From Planobispora longispora (GTDB lineage: Bacteria > Actinomycetota > Actinomycetes > Streptosporangiales > Streptosporangiaceae): a stretch of DNA of 64,000 nucleotides. Position numbers and translations under genes: made by a program. The stretch's first letter is position 1. Every line of letters starts with the position of its first letter. The notes beneath the pieces are model-generated. The model had not been told where the DNA came from, searched no databases, and was given only the letters and a program-made list of their open reading frames with translations. The stretch is from assembly GCF_016863135.1 (NCBI RefSeq), contig NZ_BOOH01000021.1, positions 339,639 to 403,638 of the forward strand. Reading direction: 5' to 3'. Shown here in pieces: positions 10,407-17,736 of the stretch.

Positions 10407-12124
10407 CGAACGCTCCTGAATCCCGCCAGGCGGGCCGCGTGCCGGGCGGCCAGCGCGTTGGAGGCGAACACGTCCGCCCCGGCCGCGCGCAGCGCCTCCG
10501 CCTGCGCGGGCAGGCCCTGGGGGTCGCCCGCGGAGCCGACCAGGGCGACGACCACGGGCACCCCCCGTGCGACGGCGGCGGCGATCGCGGGCGCGAGCCG
10601 CGCGGCGGGATCGGGGTCGGCGCCGTGGCCGAGCACCACGTCGAGCAGGGCCACGTCGCCGCGGGGGACCGCGGCCAGGGCCTCCAGGCGGAGCGCCGGA
10701 TCGATCATCGGGTGGGCGCGGCCCCGGGTGTAGGCGTCGTCGCCGTAGTCGGTGAACTCCCCGGACCCGGCGACCAGCCGCGCCTCCGCGCAGAGCGTGC
10801 CGCCCGAGTAGATCCCCCGCAGCGACGCCGGCCCGGAGGGGAGACCGGGACGGCTCCCGGCATCCAGAATCCCACCGGACGCGGCCTCTCCGGCGTCCGG
10901 GATCCCGCCCGGTACGGCTTCTCCGCTGTCCGGGATCCCGCCCGGTATGGCCTCTCCGGCATCCGGGAATCCGCCGGGCGCGGCCTCTCCGGTGTCCCGG
11001 GTTTCTCCGGGCGAGGTCTCTCCGGTGGGGATCGCGGGCCACGACGGCCAGGCGGGCGGTTCGGTTCCCAGCGCGCGCAGGACGGACTCGGCCGCGGAGG
11101 TCAGGTCCTCGCCGGAGCCGAGCAGGACGGTCACCACGGGCGTGGCGAGCTTGTCCACGGCCTCCCGTACGGCCTCCGCCACCTCCGGGGCGGGCGGCTT
11201 GGAGACCAGGGCGATCAGCCGGGTCGCGGGATCGGCGTCGAGCGCGTCCAGGGCCCGGAGCGTGGACAGGCCGCCCACCTCGGCCGAAAGATCGCGCCCG
11301 CCCACCCCCAGGATGTGGCTGACCCCCACGCCGGCCAGGTCCAGCAGGCACGCCACCTGCTGCGCGCCGGTCCCCGAGGCGGCCACGATCCCGACCGGGC
11401 CGGGGCGGAGCACGTTGGCGAAGCCGAGCCCGGCCCCGCCGACCACGGCGGTGCCGCAGTCCGGGCCCATCACCAGCGAGCCGGTCTGCTCGGCCCGCCG
11501 CTTGAGCAGGACCTCCTGCTCGACGGGCATGTTGTCGCTGAAGATCATCACAGGGAGGCCCGCCTCGACCGCGTCCAGGGCCTCGGCGAACGCGTGCGGT
11601 CCCGGGACCGAGACCAGCGCCAGCGCCGCGCTCCCCGTCCCGGCGGCGTCACCGGTCAGCGCCTCGCCGGTCCCGGTCGCCTCCTCGCGGGTTCCGTCGG
11701 CCCCGCTGACTCCGCCGGCTGCGCTGGCCCCGGCGGTCTCCCGATAGGTTCCGTCGGCCCGGCTGACTCCGCCGGCTCCGGTGACCCCGGCGGTCTCCCG
11801 CAGGGCGGCGCGGACGGTGCGCGGCGGGTGGTCGGCGGCGGCCCGGCCCGCCGTACGGACCGCGAGACCGGCCAGGAGGCGGTCGAGCTCGGCGGCGGCC
11901 CGCCCGGCGGCGTCCTCGTCGTCCGCGCGGAGCGCGACCAGCAGGTCGGCCGGGCCGGAGCCGGGCAGCGCGAAGCCCAGTTCGGCGGCGATGCCGCGGT
12001 TGAGCTCGGTGGCCATGGCCACCACCGCGGCCTTCACCCCGGGCAGCCCGGACAGGACCTGGCTGACCCGCATGAGGCTCACCGAGTCGTGGTACGTCCC
12101 GGTCCGGATCTGAACGACATCCAC
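10403..12124 (-). CDS. allF: FdrA family protein, probable oxamate carbamoyltransferase subunit AllF
   Basis: A 573-residue FdrA-type protein related to the alpha subunit of succinyl-CoA synthetase. The N-terminus IRTGTYHDSVSLM is the family's usual beginning. It is followed by LPVMIFSDNMPVEQE, GPDCGTAVVGG, GIVAASGTGAQQV and GVGGRDLSAEVGG, the nucleotide-fold region where a phospho- or carbamoyl-group would be handled. I chose the GTG at 12124 because GGGAGG lies at proper distance and the protein then begins like FdrA; an ATG at 12238 would add a repeat-encoded tail. Two in-frame repeat expansions sit in linkers: two 19-residue units and five 11-residue units. The gene lies between allH and allG and is overlapped by allG. 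Confidence 0.85.
   Translation of the reverse strand: MDVVQIRTGTYHDSVSLMRVSQVLSGLPGVKAAVVAMATELNRGIAAELGFALPGSGPADLLVALRADDEDAAGRAAAELDRLLAGLAVRTAGRAAADHPPRTVRAALRETAGVTGAGGVSRADGTYRETAGASAAGGVSGADGTREEATGTGEALTGDAAGTGSAALALVSVPGPHAFAEALDAVEAGLPVMIFSDNMPVEQEVLLKRRAEQTGSLVMGPDCGTAVVGGAGLGFANVLRPGPVGIVAASGTGAQQVACLLDLAGVGVSHILGVGGRDLSAEVGGLSTLRALDALDADPATRLIALVSKPPAPEVAEAVREAVDKLATPVVTVLLGSGEDLTSAAESVLRALGTEPPAWPSWPAIPTGETSPGETRDTGEAAPGGFPDAGEAIPGGIPDSGEAVPGGIPDAGEAASGGILDAGSRPGLPSGPASLRGIYSGGTLCAEARLVAGSGEFTDYGDDAYTRGRAHPMIDPALRLEALAAVPRGDVALLDVVLGHGADPDPAARLAPAIAAAVARGVPVVVALVGSAGDPQGLPAQAEALRAAGADVFASNALAARHAARLAGFRSVR
10859..11023 (-). repeat. Five 33-bp coding repeats inside allF
   Basis: Exactly 165 bases encode five 11-residue units of the pattern GEAxPGGIPDA (variants GETSPGETRDT, GEAAPGGFPDA, GEAIPGGIPDS, GEAVPGGIPDA, GEAASGGILDA). 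They lie in the linker between the two halves of the FdrA protein. The units differ by point changes, so this is not a recent duplication. They resemble a flexible, proline/glycine-rich spacer. Confidence 0.9.
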
Positions 12125-12133
12125 GGGACCTCC

Positions 12134-12211
12134 CTCACCGGTCACGCCGGTCGCGGCCATGACGTCGTCGTGCTCACCGGTCACGCCGGTCACGGCCGCG
12201 ACGTCGTGTTC
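12134..12211 (-). repeat. Two 39-bp tandem repeats between allH and allF
   Basis: Units 12134-12172 and 12173-12211 are near-identical and fill most of the 100-base gap between the allH stop and the GTG start of allF. If allF used the upstream ATG at 12238 they would encode a repeated VTGxHDD-type peptide. With the GTG start they are untranslated. Confidence 0.8.
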
Positions 12212-12224
12212 GGCGGCCCGCCCG

Positions 12225-13151
12225 TCACGCCCGCCCACGGCCCCCGCCCCCGGGCTCGCCGCCGCCGTCCCGCAGGTCGAGGACGGAGCTCAGGCCGATG
12301 CGCAGGCCCCACGCCAGGTCCGCGCCGGAGGTGTGGCCGAGCTGGAGCAGCCGGTGCAGCGCGGGTTCCAGGGACTGCCGTCCCGCCAGGCCGCGCAGGA
12401 CGGCCAGGACCTCGCCGCTGGCCTCGCCCCGGGCCGCGCAGTGCAGCAGCGTCGCCGAGATGGGGGTGGTCCTGCCGCGGGCGTCGAAGGTGACGGCGGC
12501 GGCCAGCCAGTCGGCCAGCCAGACCGCGCGGCCCGTCCCGGTGGCCGTGCCCAGGTGGCGCAGGGCCACCAGCAGCCCGGCGAGCATGTCGTCACCGCTC
12601 GGGGTGAGGCCGGGGCCCAGTCCGACGAGTTGCTCGGCGGCCATGATGCCGCGCAGCAGTGAGGCCTCGGCGCACCCCTCGGTCAGCAGCCCGGCCGCGC
12701 CGTTGCCCTCCAGCCCGGGGCGTTTCGGCGACCGGTCGCACAGCTCGGTCATCACGGGCAGCGCCTGCGCCAGCCGTACCGGATCGGCCGGGCCGAGCGG
12801 AGGGGCGGGGTCCCACCAGCGGTGGGCGCGCAGGCTGAGCGAGCCGATCTCGATCACGCCGTCCCCGACGGAGGCGTCGGCCCCCACCGAGACCCGCGGG
12901 ATCGGGTCGCCGACGACCATCGCGTTGGGCAGCCGGGTGGCCTCCCCGGTGACCACCGCGATCACGTGCGGTTCGAGGTCCGCGCGGACCTCCAGGTAGA
13001 CCCCGGCGGGGAAGGCCGCCAGCACCCGCGCGGGGCGGCGGGACGACTCCAGCGTCCGGCGCAGGGCCGTGCTGGCCGCACCGGTCGCGTGCGTCCTCGC
13101 CGGAGCCCGTGCGGGGACCCGCTGCGTCCTCGGGCGCGTTCCAACCGTCAC
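12225..13151 (-). CDS. allH: DUF2877 protein, probable oxamate carbamoyltransferase subunit AllH
   Basis: A 308-residue DUF2877 (YlbF/AllH) protein, third component of the E. coli oxamate carbamoyltransferase. The diagnostic stretch is VGLGPGLTPSGDDMLAG near residue 185, the family's most conserved loop. The 40 N-terminal residues are Arg/Ala/Pro rich and probably disordered. The glycine-rich C-terminus (GGGEPGGGGRGRA) looks like a tail. GTG start at 13151, with a weak ribosome site. It is first in the allH-allF-allG order and begins 127 bases from the divergent pucR gene, so the operon is likely controlled by PucR. Confidence 0.82.
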   Translation of the reverse strand: MTVGTRPRTQRVPARAPARTHATGAASTALRRTLESSRRPARVLAAFPAGVYLEVRADLEPHVIAVVTGEATRLPNAMVVGDPIPRVSVGADASVGDGVIEIGSLSLRAHRWWDPAPPLGPADPVRLAQALPVMTELCDRSPKRPGLEGNGAAGLLTEGCAEASLLRGIMAAEQLVGLGPGLTPSGDDMLAGLLVALRHLGTATGTGRAVWLADWLAAAVTFDARGRTTPISATLLHCAARGEASGEVLAVLRGLAGRQSLEPALHRLLQLGHTSGADLAWGLRIGLSSVLDLRDGGGEPGGGGRGRA

Positions 13152-13278
13152 CGGAGCTCACCGTCCATGGCCTGACGGTAGAACGGCATGCGATCACCGA
13201 CGTACGGAGAAAGCTGCCAACGGTTCGCCCAAAGGTTGGCTCTTCCTGACAGACGGCTCTATCAGTCACAATCCCCTC
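13152..13278. promoter_or_regulatory. Divergent promoter region of pucR and the allHFG operon
   Basis: 127 bases separate two divergent starts. For pucR, CACAAT at 13267-13272 ends six bases before the ATG, a spacing typical of leaderless actinobacterial transcripts. PucR would be expected to bind here for control of both directions (inference from the family and from the divergent layout). Confidence 0.45.
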
Positions 13279-14841
13279 ATGGAACCCCCCGTACGCCTGG
13301 CCAGCACTGGAACGATCACGCACGGCGTCGCCGTCGGCGAGGTTCTCGGCGTCTCGACGCTGGCCGGAGCCCGGCTGATCGCGGGGGAGCGCGGACTGGA
13401 CCGCATCGTGCAGCGGCTCAACGTGATGGAGGTCCCGGACATCCTCGCCTGGGTCAAGCCCCACGAACTGCTGCTCACCACCGGCTACCCGCTGCGCAAC
13501 ACGCCCCAGTCGCTCGACCGGCTCGTGGCCGACCTGGACGAGCGGGGACTGGCCGCGCTGGCCATCAAGCTCGGCCGCTACCTGGACGAGCTGCCCGACG
13601 TGATGGTGGAGCAGGCCGACCGGCTGGGGTTCCCGCTGATCCAGCTCCCCGACGACGTCGGCTTCGACGACATCCTCAACCAGGTCCTCACCGACATCCT
13701 CAACCGGCAGGCCGGAGTGCTGGCCCGGGTGGAGGAGGCGCACCGGGCGCTGGTGGCCGTCGTGCTGGCCGGGGGCGGGCTGCGGGAGGTGGCCGCGGAG
13801 GTGGCCGGGCTGCTCGGCGTGGCCGTGGCCGTCCTCGACGGCGCGGGGCAGACCCTGGCCGCGGCCGGGCCCGCCGAGTACCTGGCCGCGCTGCGCGGAG
13901 CCCCCGAATCCCGCCGCACCTCCGTCCCCGTCGTCGCGGGCGGGCACCACCACGGCCGGATCGTCGCCTACGGCCCCGCCGGCTCGATCGACGACAACGA
14001 CGTCGGCATCTTGGAACGTGCCGCCACGGTCGCGGCCCTCGTGGTCACCCGGCAGGAGGCGGTCAACGCGGTCGAGAGCAAGTACCGGGCCGACTTCCTG
14101 CGCGATGTGCTCACCGGCCGGGCGGGCGGCTCCGAACGGGTCATCTCCCGGGCCAGGGCCTTCGGCTGGGATCTGGAGCGCCCCGTCACCGTCCTGGTGG
14201 CCGAGCTCGACCCGGACGGCGACGAGCGGGCCGCCCAGGACCGGCTGGTCGCCTGCTGGGCCGCGGCGCTGCGCCGGCACGACCCGCGCGGCGCGGTGGC
14301 GGGCTTCTCCCACGAGGTCGTCGCCGTCGTGGACGCCGCCGCCGACACCGCCCGCCTGGCCAGGGACGCCGCCGCGGCCTTCGCCGAGTGCCTGCCCGCG
14401 ACCTTCTCCACCGGCGCGAGCCGTACCGCCACCGGGGCGCAGGAGCTGGCCGAGGCGTACGGCCAGGCGCTGAAGGCCAGCAGGGTCGGCCGCCAGCTGC
14501 ACGGCCCCGGCGCGGTCGCCCACTTCGACCAGCTCGGCGTCTACCGGCTGCTCTCCCTGGTCGGCGACACCGACGAGCTGCACGCGTTCGTCCGCGAGAC
14601 CCTCGGCCGGCTCGCCTCCGACGACGACGCCGAGAACGCCGACCTGCGCCGGACCCTGCAGGTGCTGCTGGAGACCAACCTCAACGTCGCCGAGACCGCC
14701 CGGCGGCTGCACTTCCACTACAACACGCTGCGCTACCGGATCGGCAAGCTGGAGCGCCTGCTCGGCAACTTCACCGAGGACGCCCACCTGCGGCTCAACC
14801 TCACGCTGGCCCTGCACGTCCTGCGCATGCGCGGCATCTGA
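13279..14841 (+). CDS. pucR: PucR family transcriptional regulator
   Basis: A 520-residue regulator. The N-terminal PucR ligand domain covers about residues 15-140 (LNVMEVPDILAWVKPHELLLTTG), the middle is a degenerate GGDEF-like CdaR region, and the C-terminal helix-turn-helix is the PucR/HTH_30 type (NLNVAETARRLHFHYNTLRY). In Bacillus, PucR controls purine and allantoin catabolism. Here the divergent allHFG operon makes the same job likely, with a ureide or related metabolite as effector (inference). The ATG at 13279 is preferred over an upstream in-frame start because a -10-like box lies directly before it and the PucR domain begins soon after. Confidence 0.88.
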   Translation: MEPPVRLASTGTITHGVAVGEVLGVSTLAGARLIAGERGLDRIVQRLNVMEVPDILAWVKPHELLLTTGYPLRNTPQSLDRLVADLDERGLAALAIKLGRYLDELPDVMVEQADRLGFPLIQLPDDVGFDDILNQVLTDILNRQAGVLARVEEAHRALVAVVLAGGGLREVAAEVAGLLGVAVAVLDGAGQTLAAAGPAEYLAALRGAPESRRTSVPVVAGGHHHGRIVAYGPAGSIDDNDVGILERAATVAALVVTRQEAVNAVESKYRADFLRDVLTGRAGGSERVISRARAFGWDLERPVTVLVAELDPDGDERAAQDRLVACWAAALRRHDPRGAVAGFSHEVVAVVDAAADTARLARDAAAAFAECLPATFSTGASRTATGAQELAEAYGQALKASRVGRQLHGPGAVAHFDQLGVYRLLSLVGDTDELHAFVRETLGRLASDDDAENADLRRTLQVLLETNLNVAETARRLHFHYNTLRYRIGKLERLLGNFTEDAHLRLNLTLALHVLRMRGI

Positions 14842-14848
14842 CCGGCTC

Positions 14849-14854
14849 TAAGCT
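14849..14854 (+). promoter_or_regulatory. -10 box of a probable leaderless promoter
   Basis: TAAGCT matches the TANNNT consensus and ends exactly six bases before the GTG at 14861, so transcription could start on the start codon of the S4 protein gene. Confidence 0.5.
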
Positions 14855-14860
14855 GTGGGG

Positions 14861-15085
14861 GTGAACGAGACCTTTGAGCTGGAAACCGACTACATCCCGC
14901 TGTGCGACCTGCTGAAGTACTGCGCCGTCACCGACACCGGCGGCCAGGCCAAGCACTTCATCGCCGACGGGAACGTCATGGTCGACGGCCGGGTCGAGCT
15001 CCGCAAGACCTGCAAGATCCGCGCCGGCCAGGTCGTCACCGGCGACGGCTTCGAGATCCACGTCATCGCCCCTCAGGGCCGCTGA
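14861..15085 (+). CDS. S4-domain RNA-binding protein (YbcJ-like)
   Basis: A 74-residue protein made almost only of an S4 RNA-binding fold. Visible are YIPLCDLLKYCAVTDTGGQAK, IADGNVMVDGRVELRK and IRAGQVV, matching YbcJ-family proteins. These small proteins bind structured RNA and are assumed to act around the ribosome; the exact target is not known. Two GTG codons, 14855 and 14861, are possible. The second is chosen because of the leaderless promoter spacing. It sits directly after pucR but is functionally unrelated. Confidence 0.82.
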   Translation: MNETFELETDYIPLCDLLKYCAVTDTGGQAKHFIADGNVMVDGRVELRKTCKIRAGQVVTGDGFEIHVIAPQGR

Positions 15086-15142
15086 CCGAAGCCCCGGGGC
15101 GCCGGCCTCCGGGTGCCGGCCGACGGCAAGAGAGCCGATCGC

Positions 15143-15161
15143 CTCCCGTACGGCCGTGCCG
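15143..15161. repeat. 19-bp direct repeat, left copy
   Basis: CTCCCGTACGGCCGTGCCG is identical to the copy at 16043-16061, 900 bases away. The two copies bracket the NYN-domain gene. The core CCCGTACGGCC is common in coding sequence in this window, so the pair may be coincidental. Confidence 0.6.
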
Positions 15162-15298
15162 GATCAGGGCTCGCCGCCGTTCTCCTCGAAGGAGTCGATA
15201 CCGCCGGGGTCTCCCATCCCAACGCTTTTCACTCGTAGTGATGGAGTGATTGCTTTCCATTTACCATGCTCGGCTCGAACTGGTGAGCGGAAAAAGAA

Positions 15299-15342
15299 AC
15301 GGCCCCCCGAAGGAGGCCGTAGAGCCGGGGGGAGTAGCCCCT
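15299..15342 (+). other. Structured leader upstream of the NYN gene
   Basis: ACGGCC at 15299-15304 can pair with GGCCGT at 15315-15320, while the C-run of its loop could instead pair with the G-run at 15327-15332, and that G-run can also pair with CCCC near 15338. These are mutually exclusive hairpins within 45 bases before the start of the NYN gene. There is no T-tract. Function unknown; an attenuator or processing site is possible. Confidence 0.3.
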
Positions 15343-15370
15343 GGCGCGATTAACTCCATGATAGGCGGCG

Positions 15371-15940
15371 GTGGCGGTGCGTGACAAGTTGAATGACGAA
15401 CCTGCTCGGGTGGGCGTCGACATCGACGGATACAACCTCTACTACGCCCTGCGCAGACTGAAGGGGCGTCGTTATCTCTGGCTCGATCTCGTCGCGCTGG
15501 CCACGCGCCTCCTCAAAGAGGATCAGATTCTCCGAACGCTGTACTACTTCACGGCGCCGGTCCGGCACGATTCCGCCGCGCTGGTTCGCCAGCGGGGATA
15601 CTTGGCGGCGCTTGAGTGCGGCGGTGATGTGAAGGTGGTGCTCGGCAGGTTTCAGGAGCAGCGGGTGGGGTGCCGTGGTTGTGGGGCCGAGTGGCGGACC
15701 TATGAGGAGAAGCAGACTGATGTCGCAATCGCTACGGCGATGGTCGCGGATGTCGCTCTCGACCGCGTCGATGCCGTGCTCCTGATCTCGGCAGACTCGG
15801 ACCTTTGTGCGGGTATCCACACGATAAGGGAGATCGACGCACATCGCGGGACGAAGACCCGGATCGTCGCGGTGTTCCCCCCGGGGAGGCGTTCCGACCG
15901 GCTGCGGGAAGCAGCCGACGCCTGGTTCCCCCCTCGGTGA
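15371..15940 (+). CDS. NYN domain protein, candidate ribonuclease
   Basis: A 189-residue single-domain NYN (PIN-like) protein. Acidic metal-site residues appear in VDIDGYNLYYALRR near the N-terminus, in EEKQTDVAIATAM in the middle, and in LLISADSDL towards the end. A CRGCG knuckle sits just before the second motif, as in LabA/DUF88-type members. Such proteins are Mg-dependent RNases or inactive relatives. The start is GTG 15371 or GTG 15377; neither has a good ribosome site. Codon use is less GC-biased than its neighbours and broken genes follow, so horizontal acquisition is plausible. No partner gene is adjacent. Confidence 0.75.
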   Translation: MAVRDKLNDEPARVGVDIDGYNLYYALRRLKGRRYLWLDLVALATRLLKEDQILRTLYYFTAPVRHDSAALVRQRGYLAALECGGDVKVVLGRFQEQRVGCRGCGAEWRTYEEKQTDVAIATAMVADVALDRVDAVLLISADSDLCAGIHTIREIDAHRGTKTRIVAVFPPGRRSDRLREAADAWFPPR

Positions 15941-16042
15941 GGCGATCATCCGTGGTTCCCAGCTGCCGGCCGTCGTTCACGGTGGTGACGGAGTGTCCCA
16001 CCACCGTCCGGCGTACTGGAGCTGATCTCCAGTCTGACCTCG

Positions 16043-16061
16043 CTCCCGTACGGCCGTGCCG
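16043..16061. repeat. 19-bp direct repeat, right copy
   Basis: Identical to 15143-15161. It lies just downstream of the NYN gene and immediately before the sulfotransferase remnant. Confidence 0.6.
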
Positions 16062-16065
16062 TGGT

Positions 16066-16362
16066 TCAGCGGCCGTGGAGGATGAGGCGGAGTTGCCGGC
16101 GGGGACGTTTGCGCCGGAAGGCCGCGCGCTCGTTGACCTGGGGGAAGGGCTCGTCGGGGACGGGGCGGCCGAGGAAGGCGCACAGCGGCTCCCAGCCCTG
16201 ACGGACGGTGAAGACCGGCAGCCGGTCGGCCGGGATCGTGGCCTTCACCTCGGCGATGTGCCGCTCAAAGACCTCCAGGACGTGCTCGCGGTCGTCGATG
16301 CGGCCGTCGAAGAGGCGGTCCATGACGGTCGCCCTGGCCATGCGCGGGTAGAGGGCGAAGTC
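16066..16362 (-). pseudogene. Sulfotransferase family remnant (C-terminal part)
   Basis: The last 98 or so codons of a Sulfotransfer_4-type protein are recognisable: FERHIAEVKATIPADRL, then GWEPLCAFLGRPVPDEPFP and VNERAAFR up to a TGA at 16066. The N-terminal PAPS-binding half is missing. Upstream sequence in the same frame is not sulfotransferase and coincides with an acyl-CoA ligase remnant on the other strand. It is therefore a truncated fragment, not a working gene. Confidence 0.7.
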
Positions 16363-16392
16363 CGGGGCGCGCCGCGCGACCGACCTGCTGGC

Positions 16393-16680
16393 CGTCCCCT
16401 GTTCCCGTACGCGATCGAGCGTCACCGGATCACCGGCCCCGTCATCACCGTGCCCCGCCTGGGCCAGATGCTCGGCCTGCTCCGGGAGGAGCCGGCCGAC
16501 GTCGGCAGCCTGCGGGCGCTGATGGTCTCCGGCTCGCCGATCGGCCCCGGGCGGCTGGGCCCCGTGGTCTACCAGGGGTACGGCCAGACCGAGGCCGGAT
16601 CGATCTCGATGCTCACCCCCGGTGACATCGCCCGGGGCCCGGAACGCGTCCTGGCCTCGGTCGGCCGGACGCCCTGGTGA
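16393..16680 (+). pseudogene. AMP-dependent acyl-CoA ligase remnant (internal fragment)
   Basis: About 95 codons from the middle of an AMP-binding synthetase are readable: VPRLGQMLGLL, SLRALMVSGSPIGPG, and the A5 motif YQGYGQTEAGSISMLTPGD, ending at VGRTPW with an in-frame TGA. The P-loop-like A3 motif and the catalytic A8-A10 region are absent, so no adenylation is possible. It abuts the sulfotransferase remnant head to tail across strands, which suggests deletion and rearrangement. Confidence 0.72.
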
Positions 16681-16697
16681 GCGCGGGAATCCGGTGC

Positions 16698-17423
16698 TCA
16701 GCGAACGTTCCCGTGCCGTCGTCCCTCGTGGGTCGCGTAGGTCCGGCGCCACTGCTCGGCCGCCCGCAGCATGGCCTGGCCGACGTGGTCGAAGAAGTCG
16801 CCGATGTCGCGCAACCGCATCCCGGCCGGTGAGGCGGGACCGAGGGTCCGGGCTCCGTGGCGGGCGAAGTCGGCCACCAGGGTGTTCTGGCGGGCGCTGG
16901 CCATCCAGGCCCGGAACAGGGCGTCGGCGTCGATGACGTAGCGGTCGCGACGCCGGCGGGGGTCGCGCTCGCGCCTGATCATTTCCTGCTGCTCCAGCTC
17001 GCCGATGGCCTTGGAGACGGAGGCGGGGCTGACCCGGAGCCGCCGGGTGAGCTCGGCGGCGGTGAGGCTGCCGCTGTCGGTGAGGTAGAGGCTGGCCAGC
17101 ACGCGGGCGGTCATGCGGGACAGGCCGGTGGCGACCATGATGCCGGTGAACTGCTCTTCCAGGTCATCGACCGCGCCGGGGTCGCGTTCGGCGGGGGCGT
17201 CGCGTTCGGCCGGGGCGGGGTGGCTCCGCTTGGCGCGTTCCCTGGTGGCCTGGTGCGCCTGATCGGCCTGGTAGCCGGCGGGGCCGCCGTTGCGGGCCAC
17301 CTCGCGGGTGACGGTGGAGAGCGGCCGGTTCAGGCGGGCGGCGATCTCGGTGTAGGTGAGCCCGTCGGCCAGTCCGTCGGCGATCTGCCTGCGGTCCTGC
17401 TGGGTCAGCCTGCCTCCGGGCAT
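16698..17423 (-). CDS. Chimeric regulator: IS30-type HTH fused to MarR-like domain
   Basis: A 241-residue probable repressor. Residues 5-65 (LTQQDRRQIADGLADGLTYT, STVTREVARNGG) are the DNA-binding HTH_38 of IS30-family transposases, including the conserved REVxRNGG. Residues about 90-180 form a MarR/GbsR-type winged helix (LTAAELTRRLRVSPASVSKA, RRERDPRRRRDRYVI). A C-terminal helical part may dimerise. The protein therefore carries two DNA-reading modules. It is divergent from a secreted serine hydrolase gene, with two palindromes in between that are likely its operators. It may control both its own gene and the hydrolase (inference). ATG start at 17423. Confidence 0.82.
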   Translation of the reverse strand: MPGGRLTQQDRRQIADGLADGLTYTEIAARLNRPLSTVTREVARNGGPAGYQADQAHQATRERAKRSHPAPAERDAPAERDPGAVDDLEEQFTGIMVATGLSRMTARVLASLYLTDSGSLTAAELTRRLRVSPASVSKAIGELEQQEMIRRERDPRRRRDRYVIDADALFRAWMASARQNTLVADFARHGARTLGPASPAGMRLRDIGDFFDHVGQAMLRAAEQWRRTYATHEGRRHGNVR

Positions 17424-17736
17424 CAGCGAAGGTCCTCCTCTTCTCGCCTGTGCGGTCGGCTCAGTCTTGCATTAGCCGCCATCTCATTGCAAGAATCGCC
17501 TTGCATTCATCGCCATTCTCATTGCAATTGCGTGGTTAATGCCGCCTTACAGCGTTGACGAAAATATGAATGCAAGTTACCTTTTCTCGTGTTGTAAACG
17601 TTGGACGCAATCGGAGCTCCTCGTGAGACCCGGCGCCGCCCGCCGGCGGCCTGCGCGGTCCTGATGTGCGTCCTGATCCTCGCCCGCGGCCTCGGCCTGC
17701 TGCTCGACGGCCGGGCGAATGATGCGAAAGGAACGG
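17424..17736. other. Divergent intergenic region of about 310 bases
   Basis: Besides the paired operators it includes an AT-richer stretch at about 17540-17600 that probably holds the two promoters. No small gene is supported. The segment from 17600 to 17720 is GC-rich leader of the hydrolase gene. Confidence 0.4.
17466..17528. promoter_or_regulatory. Paired palindromic operators between the IS30/MarR regulator and the serine hydrolase
   Basis: Two similar units, 17466-17493 and 17500-17528, each carry CTTGCATT at the left end and CATTGCAA at the right end, with related centres containing CGCCAT. Each unit is an inverted repeat and the two units are direct repeats 34 bases apart. A further half-like GAATGCAAG occurs near 17570. 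The layout fits a cooperatively bound, autoregulated operator. Confidence 0.65.

Noticed and set aside
12125..12238. ATG at 12238 as start of allF
   Set aside because: It would add a repeat-encoded tail, overlap allH, and ignore the GGGAGG site placed before the GTG at 12124 where the FdrA-type sequence begins.
15143..16061. The 19-base direct repeat as proven attachment sites
   Set aside because: No integrase or tRNA is present, and a 15-base part of the repeat also occurs inside the molybdopterin oxidoreductase gene near 28005, so chance is a serious alternative.
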